Notes: generated by a model from the letters alone, not told the origin. 64,000 bases of DNA from Enoplosus armatus (GCF_043641665.1 NC_092180.1:2016501-2080500); one strand, 5' to 3'; positions 43,401-55,300 are shown, numbered from the stretch's first letter. A program made the numbers and translations.

Positions 43401-46155
43401 GAGAACTGCAAAGGTAGTTTACTGAGAGGAGGAGTGGTGGCGCGCAGGTGTCTCGTGGTGTACAGTGGGAGGGTAGGTGCTTGAGTGGTTGTGGTTGGTG
43501 CTGTGGTTGTGCTATGCCACCACGATGGGGTTGTGGTATGCCACCACCATGTGGTTGTGGTTGGTACTGCAGTTGTGGTTGTGGTTGGTTCTGTGGTTGT
43601 GCTATGCCACCACCATGGGGTTGTGGTATGCCACCACCATGTGGTTGTGGTTGGTACTGCAGTTGTGGTTGCTGCTGTGGTTGTGGTTGGTACTGCAGTT
43701 GTGGTTGTGGTTGGTGCTGTGGTTGTGCTATGCCACCACCATGGGGTTGTGCTATGCCACCACCATGGGGATGTGGTTGGTACTGCAGTTGTGGTTGGTG
43801 CTGTGGTTGTGCTATGCCACCACGATGGGGTTGTGTAATGCCACCACGATGGGGTTGTGGTATGCCACCACCATGGGGATGTGGTTTGTGCTGCGGTAGT
43901 CGGTGGAGGCCAGGTGGTTGCTTGTTTCTTTCTCCTCGCAGTCAGTGGAGCTCTGCGGGATCGGGATCCGTCACTGTAGGTCAGAGTGATGCTCCCCTGC
44001 GGGAAGTCCTCCACCACCATCTCAAATCCATAAACTCTGGAGTCGGCATACGAGTTTTGATAGTGTAACGTGCAAGAGGCCTAATGATGTGAACAGTTAG
44101 TAGTTAAATGAGGCAAAGCATCAACCCAGTATTTTACTGTGTATTAGGAAATAGATTTTTCAACTAACCTGATCTAAGTGGAAGCCTGAAGGCTGGCTGC
44201 ACGAGCCGCACTCTGTACCTATGGCATTTCCATATCTGCATCGAACTTTGTCACCATCAGGATCAAAGGACATCAGCTTGTATGTCCGTGGGCAGTTCTG
44301 AGGAACTCTTGAATAGACATATGAACACGAGTCAGTAACAATCCTCTGCCAAGGATCCTTTACACGAAAAGGTCAAATCGGCACAATTACAAACATGCAT
44401 GTTCAGGATGGCTGAAGCAGGACATTGTCCACACGTTCTTCAACAAAATGATAAGAGGTTAGCATGAGTGTTTCGTGCTAACTGCAGGGCACGTACCGTA
44501 GGAAAGGTAGAATGGCAACGTCTGGTGATTTGTTTGGTTTTCCAGTGTCAGATCTTGTTCCCAAATCCACGTAAGTCAGGAGTCTCCAGCTACTGACCGA
44601 GTTACGCGTACGGATCCAACAACAGCTCGCTGCCCTGGTGTGTGAGGAAACAACACTCGTCTAGCAACTGCTACTTTTATGAAAAGCTGGTACAATTGTG
44701 TGCAACTGGATGACTTTACGTAGGATTGATGAATAAGATGATGCTTCACAAACTTTACTCAAATAATACATAATCCATAAGACAACAATATCAATGTGAC
44801 GAAAGTAAAACAAAAAGCTCACCTCATTTGAAAAGGTTTGTCACTCGGGACATTTCTTGTGCTGACTGTTTCAGTTTCACACCACTGGTTGTTACGTTGT
44901 GGTGTATTGGTGCTCCGGTCAAGTACGCCTCTCTGACTACTGCCACTTCTGCCACAGTTGCCGCCGTTACAATACCAGTTGTGGGAGGACTGACACCCAT
45001 CGAAGGTTGCCCTGTTGCGAAGGACCACCTGTGGAGGAAGATCAAATTAAGTAATTGTGCAGTTAGAGATGGTTGCTCTACTGAAGCTGAGGACATTTTT
45101 GTAAATTACATTTCAGTATATATTGTAAACACCCCAGTTCATGTCACTGAAGGCTGTTTATCTGTCTTGATCATTTGATCAACAACAACAAATGTGGCTA
45201 AAGGCCATGTCTTAGTCATAAAATGCTTAGGTTCTTTAAAATCATGAAATCAATAATATGTCAGTGGAGTCACTCCTCGATCTTGAGATGAATAAGGTTC
45301 AGACAACGAGAAGGAAGCCATAATGATAACAATAATAATGGTACAAGCACAGCCTCAATTAAATTACAGTCAAAAGATCATCAAAGTCACCCAGAGCCGT
45401 CTATAATGTCAGATATCCTGTAACTAGGTTTTACAACATCAAGTCATTTAGGGTTTACCTTAACCTAACTAACGTGTCTTGATTGTGAGGAACAACTAAG
45501 CTTTTTGGAGTGAAAATGCATAATTTAAACTCTCAGTGGACACCCTGGATGCTGCCGACAGCAGGAGTGAAAGCAGGAATCAAAAATGAAGCAATCCATA
45601 TTATTTTACATCCATCCCACATTCAGTTCTTTCTCTCACATGTAAAGAAACTTGGATGTACAGTTGCTGTACATGTTGCACCAAATAAGCCCCAAGTGAA
45701 ACAAGTTTTTTTAGGTTTTTAGGTTCCTAAGACATGCAACATGCAAGCAACATCAGCATCAGAGGGAGCTTTGCTATTTCAGAAAGGAAGATCTTTAGCA
45801 AAAAAGCCTTGCAATAATAATAAATTGTAATGCATTTTATGTTTTTTCCATGCTTTATAAAATAAAAGGGTAAAAAAACAAAAATCTGCAGCTGAAATGA
45901 ATATTCTATCAGAATAATCAAACCCATATACAGTAACAACAGCAATAATAATGATAAAGTGATAAGATAAGCAACATATTCACACATTATCTATATCGCA
46001 TGTTGGATATCATTAAAAGTTGTATCTCTCACCCTCAGTGTCCCATTAGGGTTTCTTCCTTTGTAGGTGAACGTCATGGCTCCCCCATATCGATGTGAAG
46101 CAGACGCCAGCGAGACCAGGAGCAGCTGCAGCAGGAGCACCAGTGTGGAAGCCAT
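39360..46155 (-). CDS. ZP gene 1: type I membrane protein with Trp/His-rich stem and ZP domain, whole coding span
   Basis: Fourteen coding exons give 909 aa: 46033-46155, 44823-45028, 44497-44634, 44169-44307, 43393-44080, 42739-42880, 42493-42636, 42352-42414, 41899-41957, 41048-41238, 40538-40938, 40106-40205, 39601-39799, 39360-39496. Order: signal peptide (1-20), a module with repeated Cys (about 21-275), a low-complexity Thr/Trp/His stem (about 285-415), an intermediate module (about 431-568), a ZP domain (about 570-835), a basic site HRHHRKRE, one membrane helix (about 870-892) and a tail with KYQPLP. ZP domains polymerise extracellular filaments after cleavage at the basic site. The family resembles uromodulin/GP2-type proteins in layout, but I cannot name an orthologue. 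Paralogue of the gene at 52222-59789. Confidence 0.9.
39601..39799 (-). CDS. ZP gene 1 exon 13, ZP end and cleavage site (residues 799-865)
   Basis: Encodes VYISCSVLMCEAGEPNTRCS, KGC and the basic site GHRHHRKREAV, then RRSAESTRSS. P1-P3 are RKR but P4 is His rather than the furin-preferred Arg. Confidence 0.93.
40106..40205 (-). CDS. ZP gene 1 exon 12 (residues 765-798)
   Basis: Encodes CKVDSTVQVYSPAHENQFKF and SMEAFKFIGLHDQ, ZP-C strands (the FxFxAFxF pattern). Confidence 0.93.
40378..40411. repeat. (GACA)n microsatellite in ZP gene 1 intron
   Basis: About eight tandem CAGA/GACA units. Confidence 0.95.
40538..40938 (-). CDS. ZP gene 1 exon 11, ZP core (residues 632-765)
   Basis: Encodes EDDDNLIFKNEITTVDN, VQFYCQYPKRGNMTLGFTAH, YMQIEATSS and [20 protein letters not shown]. 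Linker and ZP-C, with the YCQYPK and ESCRA motifs usual in ZP domains. Carries N-glycosylation sequons NMT, NVT and NNT. Confidence 0.95.
41048..41238 (-). CDS. ZP gene 1 exon 10, ZP-N (residues 568-631)
   Basis: Encodes KANVICNQSSMMVEVEKSLL, LRLNDPTNMACS and NACGTQIE: ZP-N beta strands with the characteristic early Cys residues. Confidence 0.93.
41418..41456 (-). mobile_element. LINE-type 3' tail fragment
   Basis: Reverse complement of the fish CR1/Rex-like end (GGGGATCAATAAAGTATTTC then TCTGAT). It lies in a ZP gene 1 intron. Confidence 0.6.
41899..41957 (-). CDS. ZP gene 1 exon 9 (residues 548-567)
   Basis: Encodes SGIYQSDMRCVLVDIGKEQ, matching [14 protein letters not shown] in gene 2; both exons are 59 nt. 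Confidence 0.92.
42352..42414 (-). CDS. ZP gene 1 exon 8, gene-1-specific His-rich exon (residues 527-548)
   Basis: 63 nt encoding SAVTIGQSTQHYHHHPTPSS plus Q, between GCAG and CA/GTAAGT. Multiple of three with the same phase on both sides, so it can be skipped. Gene 2 has no such exon. Confidence 0.72.
42493..42636 (-). CDS. ZP gene 1 exon 7 (residues 479-527)
   Basis: Encodes IHDMIISGPLNVSKHRTTHD, EFVIRWKPAADDLGDHYPIC and FAVEAVT. Same length (144 nt) as its counterpart in gene 2. Confidence 0.92.
42739..42880 (-). CDS. ZP gene 1 exon 6 (residues 432-479)
   Basis: Encodes DPAAPSCQEGLYLPKFVHPT and EVEIRVKARATYA, start of a module after the stem. Phase 1 start, phase 2 end. Confidence 0.9.
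43393..44080 (-). CDS. ZP gene 1 exon 5, Trp/His-rich stem (residues 203-431)
   Basis: Starts ASCTLHYQNSYADSRVYGFE, continues MVVEDFPQGSITLTYSDGSR, then the basic ARRKKQ. A repeat array follows with nine WWWH or SWWH clusters (24 Trp by my count) separated by Thr/Pro/Ala runs, ending LPLQFSLL. The exon position and its ends match the mucin-like exon of gene 2, so the array replaced or diverged from a common stem. Many Thr residues are potential O-glycosylation sites. Confidence 0.93.
44169..44307 (-). CDS. ZP gene 1 exon 4 (residues 156-202)
   Basis: Encodes VPQNCPRTYKLMSFDPDGDK, then VRCRYG and ECGSC, ending FHLDQ. FDPDGDxVRCR is shared with gene 2. Confidence 0.92.
44497..44634 (-). CDS. 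ZP gene 1 exon 3 (residues 110-156)
   Basis: Encodes ASCCWIRTRNSVSSWRLLTY then [10 protein letters not shown], ending [15 protein letters not shown] is identical in gene 2. Confidence 0.9.
44823..45028 (-). CDS. ZP gene 1 exon 2 (residues 42-110)
   Basis: Encodes VVLRNRATFDGCQSSHNWYC, the Gly/Cys turn NGGNCGRSGSSQ, and VPSDKPFQMR. Aligns with the exon 59104-59294 of gene 2 (WC at QWCETE vs RWCQYE). Confidence 0.9.
46033..46155 (-). CDS. ZP gene 1 exon 1 (residues 1-41, signal peptide)
   Basis: MASTLVLLLQLLLVSLASAS is a clear signal peptide, followed by HRYGGAMTFTYKGRNPNGTL. Donor AGG/GTGAGA, phase 0. The start was chosen because it opens the signal peptide about 60 bp after the TATA box. 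Confidence 0.93.
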
Positions 46156-46215
46156 GATGTCCCAAACTCACCTCTGTCTCCAGGTTCTCTGCCACTCGCA
46201 TCCACCTGCAGCATC

Positions 46216-46225
46216 TTTATATATA
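46216..46225 (-). promoter_or_regulatory. TATA box of ZP gene 1
   Basis: TATATATAAA on the minus strand, about 60 bp upstream of the start codon, leaving room for a short 5' UTR. A TATA promoter fits a tissue-restricted secretory gene. The sequence after it (AAAGATGC) resembles that of ZP gene 2. Confidence 0.75.
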
Positions 46226-47046
46226 CTCCTTCTGGCCGGCTGGACAAGCTGGTGACAGTCCTGCCAACTTTAATGGTATGTACGCTATGTTTCAGAACAA
46301 TGGGCCAGCTGCAGAACTGGTTTCAGTTAAAAGAATACCATGAACCACAATAGCAAAACATAATGTGTGTGACAAAGAATTTTTGGCAGCATGGAGACGG
46401 ACTGTTCTCGTTGCAAATGGTAGGAAATCAAAACCTAAGCACAATCACTGCAGTGTATAGGAACCTTTTCATTGTGTAGCACTCTGAAGATGGTTGCAAT
46501 GACAATGTGACCGTAACAACTGAATGTCAACAAATGTCAAAAGGTTTGATTTTCTGTCTTAGAAAATGCTCAAATTTGTTTGATTTTGCTTCCTTTTCGC
46601 AGTTTGATTGTTCACTGAATTTCAAGTATCAGTTTAATAAATGTTTACTAGACTTTTTGTCCTTCAAATGAGAAACTTTAGTGAATAAAACCTCTCTGAC
46701 CTGCTCTATTTGTCAAGCAACTGTATCAACAACATCAGTCAAATGGTATTCATAACAATTATACGCCTTCTTCTTATTCCTACCAGTCTTTCCACGTCTC
46801 TCTTCACAGTTCAGTGATATTGTGCAATCAGGGCGGGGGTATTTAGCTTTTTGTTTCTGTTTTTCTCTGAGCAGCATGGAGGTGCTTTAAATGCTGAGCT
46901 CTCTGCATTGAGCTGAAAGGTTTGTGAATGTTCGAAAGTTTATATTATATCTGCAGCTCCTTCATTGTGTTGGATTCAGTGCCATGTGCCCTTTTACTTA
47001 CTCTTAAACCTCGATTAGATGACATCAGACTGAATTAAAGGCAGAA
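46226..47046. other. intergenic, left diverged flank of the duplication
   Basis: About 46590-46870 shows patchy similarity to 48860-49180 (shared CAGTCAAATGGTATTCAT and TTTTTGTTTC stretches), in the same order and offset as the near-identical block that follows. No gene. Confidence 0.5.
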
Positions 47047-48215
47047 TTAAAACAGTAAAATAAAAGTCTAAAATAGATTAAACAGGACAGTAAAACATAC
47101 AGTGCAGCTACAGTGCAGGAATATGAATAAACAGCTGCACATTTAATAAAATGCAAAAACTAAAGAACTGAGTTTGAGCAGATCTCAAGTTTTCTGAGAG
47201 TTTGTTTCAGATAAAAACTGAACGCTGCTTCTCCGTGTTTAGCTCGGACTCTGGGGACAGTATGCAGACCTGATTCAAGACCGCCAGAGAGGTCTGGACG
47301 GTTCACGATGGAGCAGCAGATCAGGAATAAACCAATCAGTGGTTAATAAACCAACAGTAGTATTTTAAAATCAATTCTTTGACACTCAGGAAGCCAGAGC
47401 AGAGATGTGAGAACTGGACTGATGGGATCCACTTCCCTGGTTTCAAGCAGCTCCTCTGCGTTAAGTGGAGGCACAGTATTCACTGTAGCATATTTTTGGA
47501 TCTGCATAAAACTTTAATCTGAGCAGCAAGTGCCTTTCAGTTGACTGTACAATGAATAGATCGGACAGATTTGAGCATCTTTATGACAGCGATCTATATC
47601 TTTCCTGCAGGGGGGCTGCTGAAGTCCCTAAATGTACTTTCAAGACAAACAAACAAGTTCAACATCAACCAGCGTCTTGATGAACTTTTCTTATGAGACC
47701 GTGCTTGTAGGATTTACGCCACCTTCTTCCTTTAGCTTTTTTTAGTTGATTAATTACAGGGATTTGCCGTCACGTGGGGAGTCTTCAGATGTCAAATGGA
47801 AGGTTTCAGGTAACAAACCTGTGCCAAATCTACGTAAGTAAAGTAAATGCAGATATAACACAGAGTCCAATAGGCTTATCAGAGATCAAGTGTCCTTTTG
47901 TATGCACTGAAAGCTGCCAGGAACCTGAATATGCGCTAATATCTGCATATAAGTAGGCTGAGGCCAGGTAATGTCCCAGTGCACCTGAATATTCACGTCT
48001 AGTGATCAGTAATGTCTTATCTTTACAGATGTGCTGATCATTCAAAAAGAAGAGGGTAGATAAAATCTAACTCTGCAGATGGTGATATTTACTGATGGCT
48101 AATTCAGCTGATTTCTGAAAATGAAAAAGAAATCTGTCTGATAAAACCACTGTATGCTGAGGCAGTGACCTCCTGACATGATTAATCCAACAAAGATGGG
48201 GCGGCGTCAGTCAGA
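47047..48215. repeat. near-identical direct repeat, copy 1 (1169 bp)
   Basis: Matches 49315-50483 without any indel (constant offset 2268). I count six substitutions by eye, about 99.5% identity. No convincing coding content: the longest open frames are about 70 codons and carry no recognisable domain. Confidence 0.93.
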
Positions 48216-49314
48216 CGCCACACACTTCCAGTGGGTCCTAAGTGATGATTGAGAGGGATTATTTTTGCGTGAGTCTATACATTGTTTTTTAGGAAACTCC
48301 GGCTCATTCTGCCTTTTAAGTGAGTGTGTGTTCAGACAAACAAGCACGTTTTGTTACCTGAAACGTTTCATTTAAGATTCAAAGATCACCGGACTGCAAA
48401 TGGATGTAATGAATCAATTTAAAAAGGCCGATAAAGAATGTGGAGTCAGTGGAAACTTATTGTGGTCTTGTGGTCCTTTGACAAGGCAAGGCAGCTTTGT
48501 GTAGCACCTTCAGTAAAAAGGAAAATAAAATCAATTTAAAGAGAATAAAATGAAGTAAACAAAAAGATGCTCCAGATTCAATAAAGGAAACGCAGAAGAG
48601 AAACCAGTCAATCAAGGGAAGAGGAGGTCGGCAGAGTTTACGTTTAGATATGAAAGTACAACATAGTACAAGAACAGTGGCAGAGCCCTGAAGCAAGATT
48701 TGTCCATTTTCGAATGAATATTTTATATTTGAATTTCCATTCCTGAACACACGCTGCTGTAATCCAAATCAATCTGGTCATAAGAAACGAACGCAGGAAC
48801 ATTTTCAAAAATGTAGATTTTTGATGAAGAAAATATTGACGTCTGTTCTGTTTGGTTCCTGCTTTCAGTCTGCAGGATTGTTTTCCAAATGTCAAGTATC
48901 AATATGAGTCCGTATTGATGATTCCAAATAAAAGAATTTCACATCAAACACCAAAACTGTCATGTTTTGTTTCCTTTATCAACAGCAGCGTTTTTCCTTT
49001 CTTACAACCACACCAGTCAAATGGTATTCATGAGACTGATATGTCTTCCTCTTGATAACAGCATAACAATAACAGGCTTTTCTACATATCTCGACACACT
49101 ACAATGCCACTGTGTTATCAAGGACAGATTCATTACTTTTTGTTTCTTTTTTTCTCTTTGTTTGTATTTGGAGCAGCACTGTACATTTAAGACAAGGCAA
49201 GTTTAATGTACGTATCACCTGTCAACGACAAGGCAATTCAAAGTGCTTCGACATAAAAGACGAAATATAAGAAACACAAGCAAGGCAGTATAAAAGCACA
49301 CGTACAAATGGGAT
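48216..49314. other. spacer between the two repeat copies
   Basis: Includes two fragments that begin like a common fish interspersed repeat (AAGGCAAG at about 48483 and 49193, then 'AAGGCAATTCAAAGTGCTTC' at 49231). 48860-49180 is the diverged partner of the flank of copy 1. Confidence 0.5.
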
Positions 49315-50483
49315 TTAAAACAGTAAAATAAAAGTCTAAAATAGATTAAACAGGACAGTAAAACATACAGTGCAGCTACAGTGCAGGAATATGAATAAAC
49401 AGCTGCACATTTAATAAAATGCAAAAACTAAAGAACTGAGTTTGAGCAGATCTCAAGTTTTCTGAGAGTTTGTTTCAGATAAAAACTGAACGCTGCTTCT
49501 CCGTGTTTAGCTCGGACTCTGGGGACAGTATGCAGACCTGATTCCAGACCGCCAGAGAGGTCTGGACGGTTCACGATGGAGCAGCAGATCAGGAATAAAC
49601 CAATCAGTGGTTAATAAACCAACAGTAGTATTTTAAAATCAATTCTTTGACACTCAGGAAGCCAGAGCAGAGATGTGAGAACTGGACTGACGGGATCCAC
49701 TTCCCTGGTTTCAAGCAGCTCCTCTGTGTTAAGTGGAGGCACAGTATTCACTGTAGCATATTTTTGGATCTGCATAAAACTTTAATCTGAGCAGCAAGTG
49801 CCTTTCAGTTGACTGTACAATGAATAGATCGGACAGATTTGAGCATCTTTATGACAGCGATCTATATCTTTCCTGCAGGGGGGCTGCTGAAGTCCCTAAA
49901 TGTACTTTCAAGACAAACAAACAAGTTCAACATCAACCAGCGTCTTGATGAACTTTTCTTATGAGACCGTGCTTGTAGGATTTACACCACCTTCTTCCTT
50001 TAGCTTTTTTTAGTTGATTAATTACAGGGATTTGCCGTCACGTGGGGAGTCTTCAGATGTCAAATGGAAGGTTTCAGGTAACAAACCTGTGCCAAATCTA
50101 CGTAAGTAAAGTAAATGCAGATATAACACAGAGTCCAATAGGCTTATCAGAGATCAAGTGTCCTTTTGTATGCACTGAAAGCTGCCAGGAACCTGAACAT
50201 GCGCTAATATCTGCATATAAGTAGGCTGAGGCCAGGTAATGTCCCAGTGCACCTGAATATTCACGTCTAGTGATCAGTAATGTCTTATCTTTACAGATGT
50301 GCTGATCATTCAAAAAGAAGAGGGTAGATAAAATCTAACTCTGCAGATGGTGATATTTACTGATGGCTAATTCAGCTGATTTCTGAAAATGAAAAAGAAA
50401 TCTGTCTGATAAAACCACTGTATGCTGAGGCAGTGACCTCCTGACATGATTAATCCCACAAAGATGGGGCGGCGTCAGTCAGA
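49315..50483. repeat. near-identical direct repeat, copy 2 (1169 bp)
   Basis: Second copy of 47047-48215; similarity stops abruptly at both ends (after GGCGTCAGTCAGA on the right). Confidence 0.93.
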
Positions 50484-51889
50484 TGGGTGTGTGAATTTGT
50501 GAGAGGAATGCTGAAGAATACTTTAAGTTTCATTATGAATATTAAGGAATATTATATGGGATCCTCCTCCTGTCCACGAGTCAAAGTGTCCTCGAGGGAG
50601 ACACTAATCTTATTTAGGTGCTATATGATGCATGTTATCTAATGGTTCACAGTTAGTGTCCAACTTATTGTTTATTACTTATAGATGGAATTGACTGTTT
50701 TCAACAGTGAAATGTCATATCTCATTGAGACTGTATTCACTGATTAATTAGTTAATTAGTTAATAATCACGCTGAGATGTGAACGTGATCTTACCAGCTG
50801 TCACACACACATAGACCTTTCTCATGTACGTCTTTATCATGCGCAACATAAAAACCATTCAACGTTAAACTTTAAACCTGCAGTAGCAGATTTTTTGTTT
50901 GCCACTTGGGGGCAGCAAAAACAAGTTGTGTCCACAACGCTGACATATCGTCACCTTTAAAGTTGATATGATGAACTTGTTAGCAAACAATTGCTTGAAG
51001 AAAAGCTAATTTTATTAAATATATTTATTTCATCCAAGCCCCACCTCGCAGCAGTTCCCTTTTCTTTAACAATAAGGGAACCTTCTCCTCGCTGTGGTGG
51101 AAGCCCACTACCGTTCCCGGTGGTCGATGTGGGAGCACGTGGGAGAAACAGCGCTGTGGACTGATTTCTACGTGAAGGACTCGGGCCTGAGCCTCTCTTC
51201 AGCTCCGTGTTCAGCTCCCCGACAGCACAAACAGTGTTTGACACTAGCGAACGTTAGCTTACATACGTTTCAGCTAAAAGTAGGATTGTACTGTCAGCAA
51301 AATACAGAACTGATCTGCGAGTCAACGTTCACTTTTTAGGATGTAGAGAAGGCTTAATGCACATAAACGCACCCCAGAGGTTAGGCGGTGTAGAAATCCA
51401 GGAAATTTGTTATAAATTACAATTATTTTCTCTCCTCCGATTATGTATCTTTCCAAGTTTGCTCCCCTATTTTAAAACATAAGCGGGCGCCTGTGTAGCT
51501 AGCTGGCTAGTGATTACGGGTACCAACGAAATAATAATAACAGATGTGTTTGCTTAATGTTTATACAATATTCAAGGAGTCAGCACAGTTGGCTTCAGCC
51601 ACAGCTTAAAAATAACAAATCCAGTGATGTAGTTGACTGGAAGCCTCGCCTAATGTTCGCTCTTTAAGTACAAATTGAGGTCATGATAGATTGTGCCGCC
51701 TTCTTTTCACCTGTAGCTTTGGAGTACTGTAAATACATTGTTCAGCCCACTAATCGTATAATGACTGTGGGCAGTTGCCTCTCTTCATTCATTGCCAAGA
51801 AGTAAGTGACTCATTAAAAGCCAGATCAAGTTTATAACAACACTGAACTCTGAATGACTCAGACAAGACCGGAGTAAAGACAATCAGCT
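50484..51889. other. intergenic upstream of the ZP gene 2 3' end
   Basis: AT-rich with a GC-richer patch at about 51040-51270 that looks like part of an interspersed repeat (GCCACTTGGGGGCAGCAAAA at 50900 precedes it). No gene recognised. Confidence 0.4.
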
Positions 51890-51895
51890 TTTATT
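51890..51895 (-). terminator. polyadenylation signal of ZP gene 2
   Basis: AATAAA on the minus strand about 330 nt past the stop at 52222, a spacing similar to gene 1. Confidence 0.7.
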
Positions 51896-52221
51896 CTTCA
51901 CGTTTGACTGATGCCTGAATATAAACTGCACAGATGAGATGAGTGATTGTAGGCAGGTACTGATGCACAAACAGCTCACAACAAACTGTGTTAATAAAGG
52001 CAGAAAACAACACGTTTCCCTTCGACCGCTACGAGTAATACATGTAAGTAAATATTCATCACACCCAACATCTTTAATTCACCCTTCATGCTGCCTCAAT
52101 CTATTAAAGTTACTTCTAACCACAACGATTCAAACCACCGATACGCTAAAAAATACACAAAAAACATTGTAGCTGAGAATCTTTCTCATCATCCGAGTGG
52201 ATCAAGATGTCTTCTCTGTCC

Positions 52222-52358
52222 TCAGTCTGTGTCAGAGGTTGGCAGGGGTTGGTATTTAGCTTTGGACCTCCTCGATCGGTAGACCACCACCACCACTGCC
52301 AGGAGGCAGCCGACAGTGAAGACGAGGTTCATGCCCAGATTCAGGCTCGGTCCTGCTG
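52222..52358 (-). CDS. ZP gene 2 exon 13, membrane anchor and tail (residues 1009-1053)
   Basis: Encodes [20 protein letters not shown] and VVVVVY, one membrane helix, then [18 protein letters not shown] and TGA. 137 nt. Confidence 0.94.
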
Positions 52359-55300
52359 CTGAAAGGGAAAAAACATGATCTATAGTATCGTCCCTGGTCA
52401 CTGATGATTAATCTACATAATCACAGTGTAGCTGTGGCACAGGTGTTTCTATTATCTTGTCCATCCTCTTTACATCAACAATTGGAAGCTAAATCCCCGA
52501 AACACGCCTCTTCATAACGCTCAGTTCAACTGCATCACAAACTACTTCCTCCACGATGGTCAACACTTTAACCTTCATGAAGGAGGATTTATTACTGCAT
52601 TCTTTTTACCGAGGTGTACTTATTGAACTGGCAAGTGTATGTGCGCACTCACCCTGGCTGTCAGACGTTTTAACCAGGTGCAAAGGTCCCTGGGAAATGG
52701 AGTGGCTGGAGCTCTGAGCCACAGCTTCTCTTTTGCCGCGATGTTTCTCTGACTTGGACCTGATGCATCCCTGAGAGCACCTGGTGTTAGGAACGCCAGA
52801 CTCACACAGGATGACTGAGCAAGTGATGTACACCTGCAGACACATGGAGGTAAAGTCACAGTTTGTTGCTTTGGTACAAACATATGTTCTTGTAAAACTG
52901 CTTACAAATACATTTCTACTTTATTTATTTGGCTACTATTGGACAGTTTTGATTATATAATCAACGTTGGCTCCATACTTGTTGCTAAGTGAATGATAAG
53001 GCATAAATAATTAGAGATCTTTTGTGGCACCATCCATTTACTAACCTTGCAACTGCTTAATTCTACCACTGGGAGTCACTAAAATAAGATATTTGAAATC
53101 CCATACATAAGGTATATTTCCCTTTTAAACATTGGCGGGACAATATGAATCAATGAGGGATGGGGGATTTCCCATTTAGGATCAATGATTTTTGACCTTT
53201 CAGGTAGTGAAGAAAAAAAATACATTTGTGTTTTAACCCATAAGAGCCCAGACCAGATTTCCCCTTAGAGGACAATTATGGGGAATACACCACAGACCAA
53301 GTGGACCACATTGAAGACATTTCTGATGGGCTTTTTTTTATACTACCCCTTAATGTCAAAGATCTGCGATGGTACATATATAAGTTACGTTGGGCGTTTA
53401 TGGTAAATGTACTTGTTTTATTGTTTTATATTAATTTGTTCAAGAAATATGGTCAAAGCAGGTTGACTGTATACAGGAGACACTATGAAAGCATTAGAAT
53501 CGTTAAATGTGTTTTAACTTTCCTTCAGTATCAAAATACAGGCTTTTTGAAATGAGTTGCTTCCTTCACTTGTGTTTACATGTCACACCACCATTTTGAA
53601 AAGGTCCCGACCTGCCACAGTCACATGACTGTGGCATGACCACCGCACCAGGATGTTACGTACATGTCTCTTAGGGACTTAATGAGTTAAGATCAAGCTG
53701 TATGAGGACGATTCTGGGGCCTTTGAAGTGTGTGTTACACTGGCGTCACAATGGGTTCTTACGGGTTAAAAAAGGAACCTTACCTCCTCATGAGCGCCAA
53801 TGAACTCAAAAGCCTCCATTCCAAATCTGAAATGAGACTTGGAGCTGGGGTAGATCTGCACTGTGTTGTCCCTCGCACACCTGACAATAGGTACAATGGT
53901 TTATAATAAGAAATAGAGGCATTTCTCATTATAATCAACTACCACACAAAAGCCTTTTCACTGTGTACCTACCCATTTTCGATGATGGTGTAGCTGATGC
54001 GAGAGGTGGGGTTGTCATAGGGGGTTGCCCTGCAGGACTCCACAAACAGCTCTGTGTTAGGGACGGAGGTGGTTGCCTCGATCTGCATGAACATCATCTG
54101 TTTGAGGTACACCTCCACCGGATAAGTGCTGCTATCAATTTGTTTTCTGAACCGCTGGCTCTCGAAGAATTCAAACTGGAAGGTGAAAGCACCGAAGCCT
54201 TTCTCTGTGAAGGCGTATGGGTTTTTGTGCCTGAATCCCAGCGTCAGGTTGGTTCGCTTGGGATAGACGCATGAAAAGGCGATCTCGACGTCATGCTGCC
54301 TGGAAATGACTTCATTCGGGTCAGCAGATGTGATCTCGTTCTTGAAGATGATGTTATCGTCATCCTCCTAAAGATGAAAGAGAATTACATTTGGAAATGA
54401 AGCAATAGTTGTTGCCAGCCCAAATAAACTAGTACAAGTCAATAGTGTCAAATTAGATTAAAGAAATATATTTTTCAGGTAACTAAAACATGTTGACTAG
54501 TTGAACAGGATTAGAAACAAGTGCTGAATGAAGCACTAATCTTTGTTACAATCAAAAGCAGGTAGTTGAAGTTGGTGCTCTCAGCTATGGTCCATTTACG
54601 GTCCACGACGTGTTTGAGTCACAGACTGGAGCTGATAGTTCGCTCCAGCCAGAAGCACTTGTTGAACTTTGGATTGGGTCTGTTTTGGCTACCAGGCAGA
54701 CATGTTGGCTATCAGGGCTCACTTGTAAAAACAGACATCTGACAAGCCAAAAAACCAAAGCAGCTAGTTGTGTTAACTGAGAAAGAACTTTTTGATATTG
54801 TATTTATTTATTTTTTCTTACTAGAAAAATTATTTTAGATGATTATTAATTCTTCAAGACTGAATTGCCATTTCGTTTCACGTTAGCCAATTTTCTGTTT
54901 GGGTTATTTTGTTTTATGTGTCCCTCTCTAGGCTGCCACGGCTCCCCATGCTGTCAGCTTATATTGAATCAGTGGAAATAACACATCGTACACCGTGATA
55001 CAGTTTACATGCTGTACCTCTACGAGCGTGCCACATGTGTTCAGCGACATGACGGCCACCAGGTGGGTTGAGTTGGAGCGTCTTGTCAGGTTGCAGGAAG
55101 GATTCTTGAAGTCGTTCAGATGCAAGTTGTCCTCGTTGCGTCTGATGAGGTAGGACTTCTCCACTTCCACCGTTATCGTTGTTTCGTTGCACGTCACAGT
55201 GGTCTCTAAACATAGTGTGAGACATGTAACATTGATTTGTTTCATTGTGATGATGTGATCAGGGTAGAGGACAACTTATTACACTTAATATCAAGAATAA

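Noticed and set aside
43448..44068. Cys/Gly/Pro-rich plus-strand open frame opposite the WWWH exon
   Set aside because: Antisense reading of the Trp/His repeat; the minus frame fits the exon phases of the ZP gene and its paralogue.
47774..47956. 60-codon open frame repeated at 50042-50224
   Set aside because: Repeated only because the 1169-bp block is duplicated; no domain, signal peptide or splice context, and the changes show no coding bias that I can judge.
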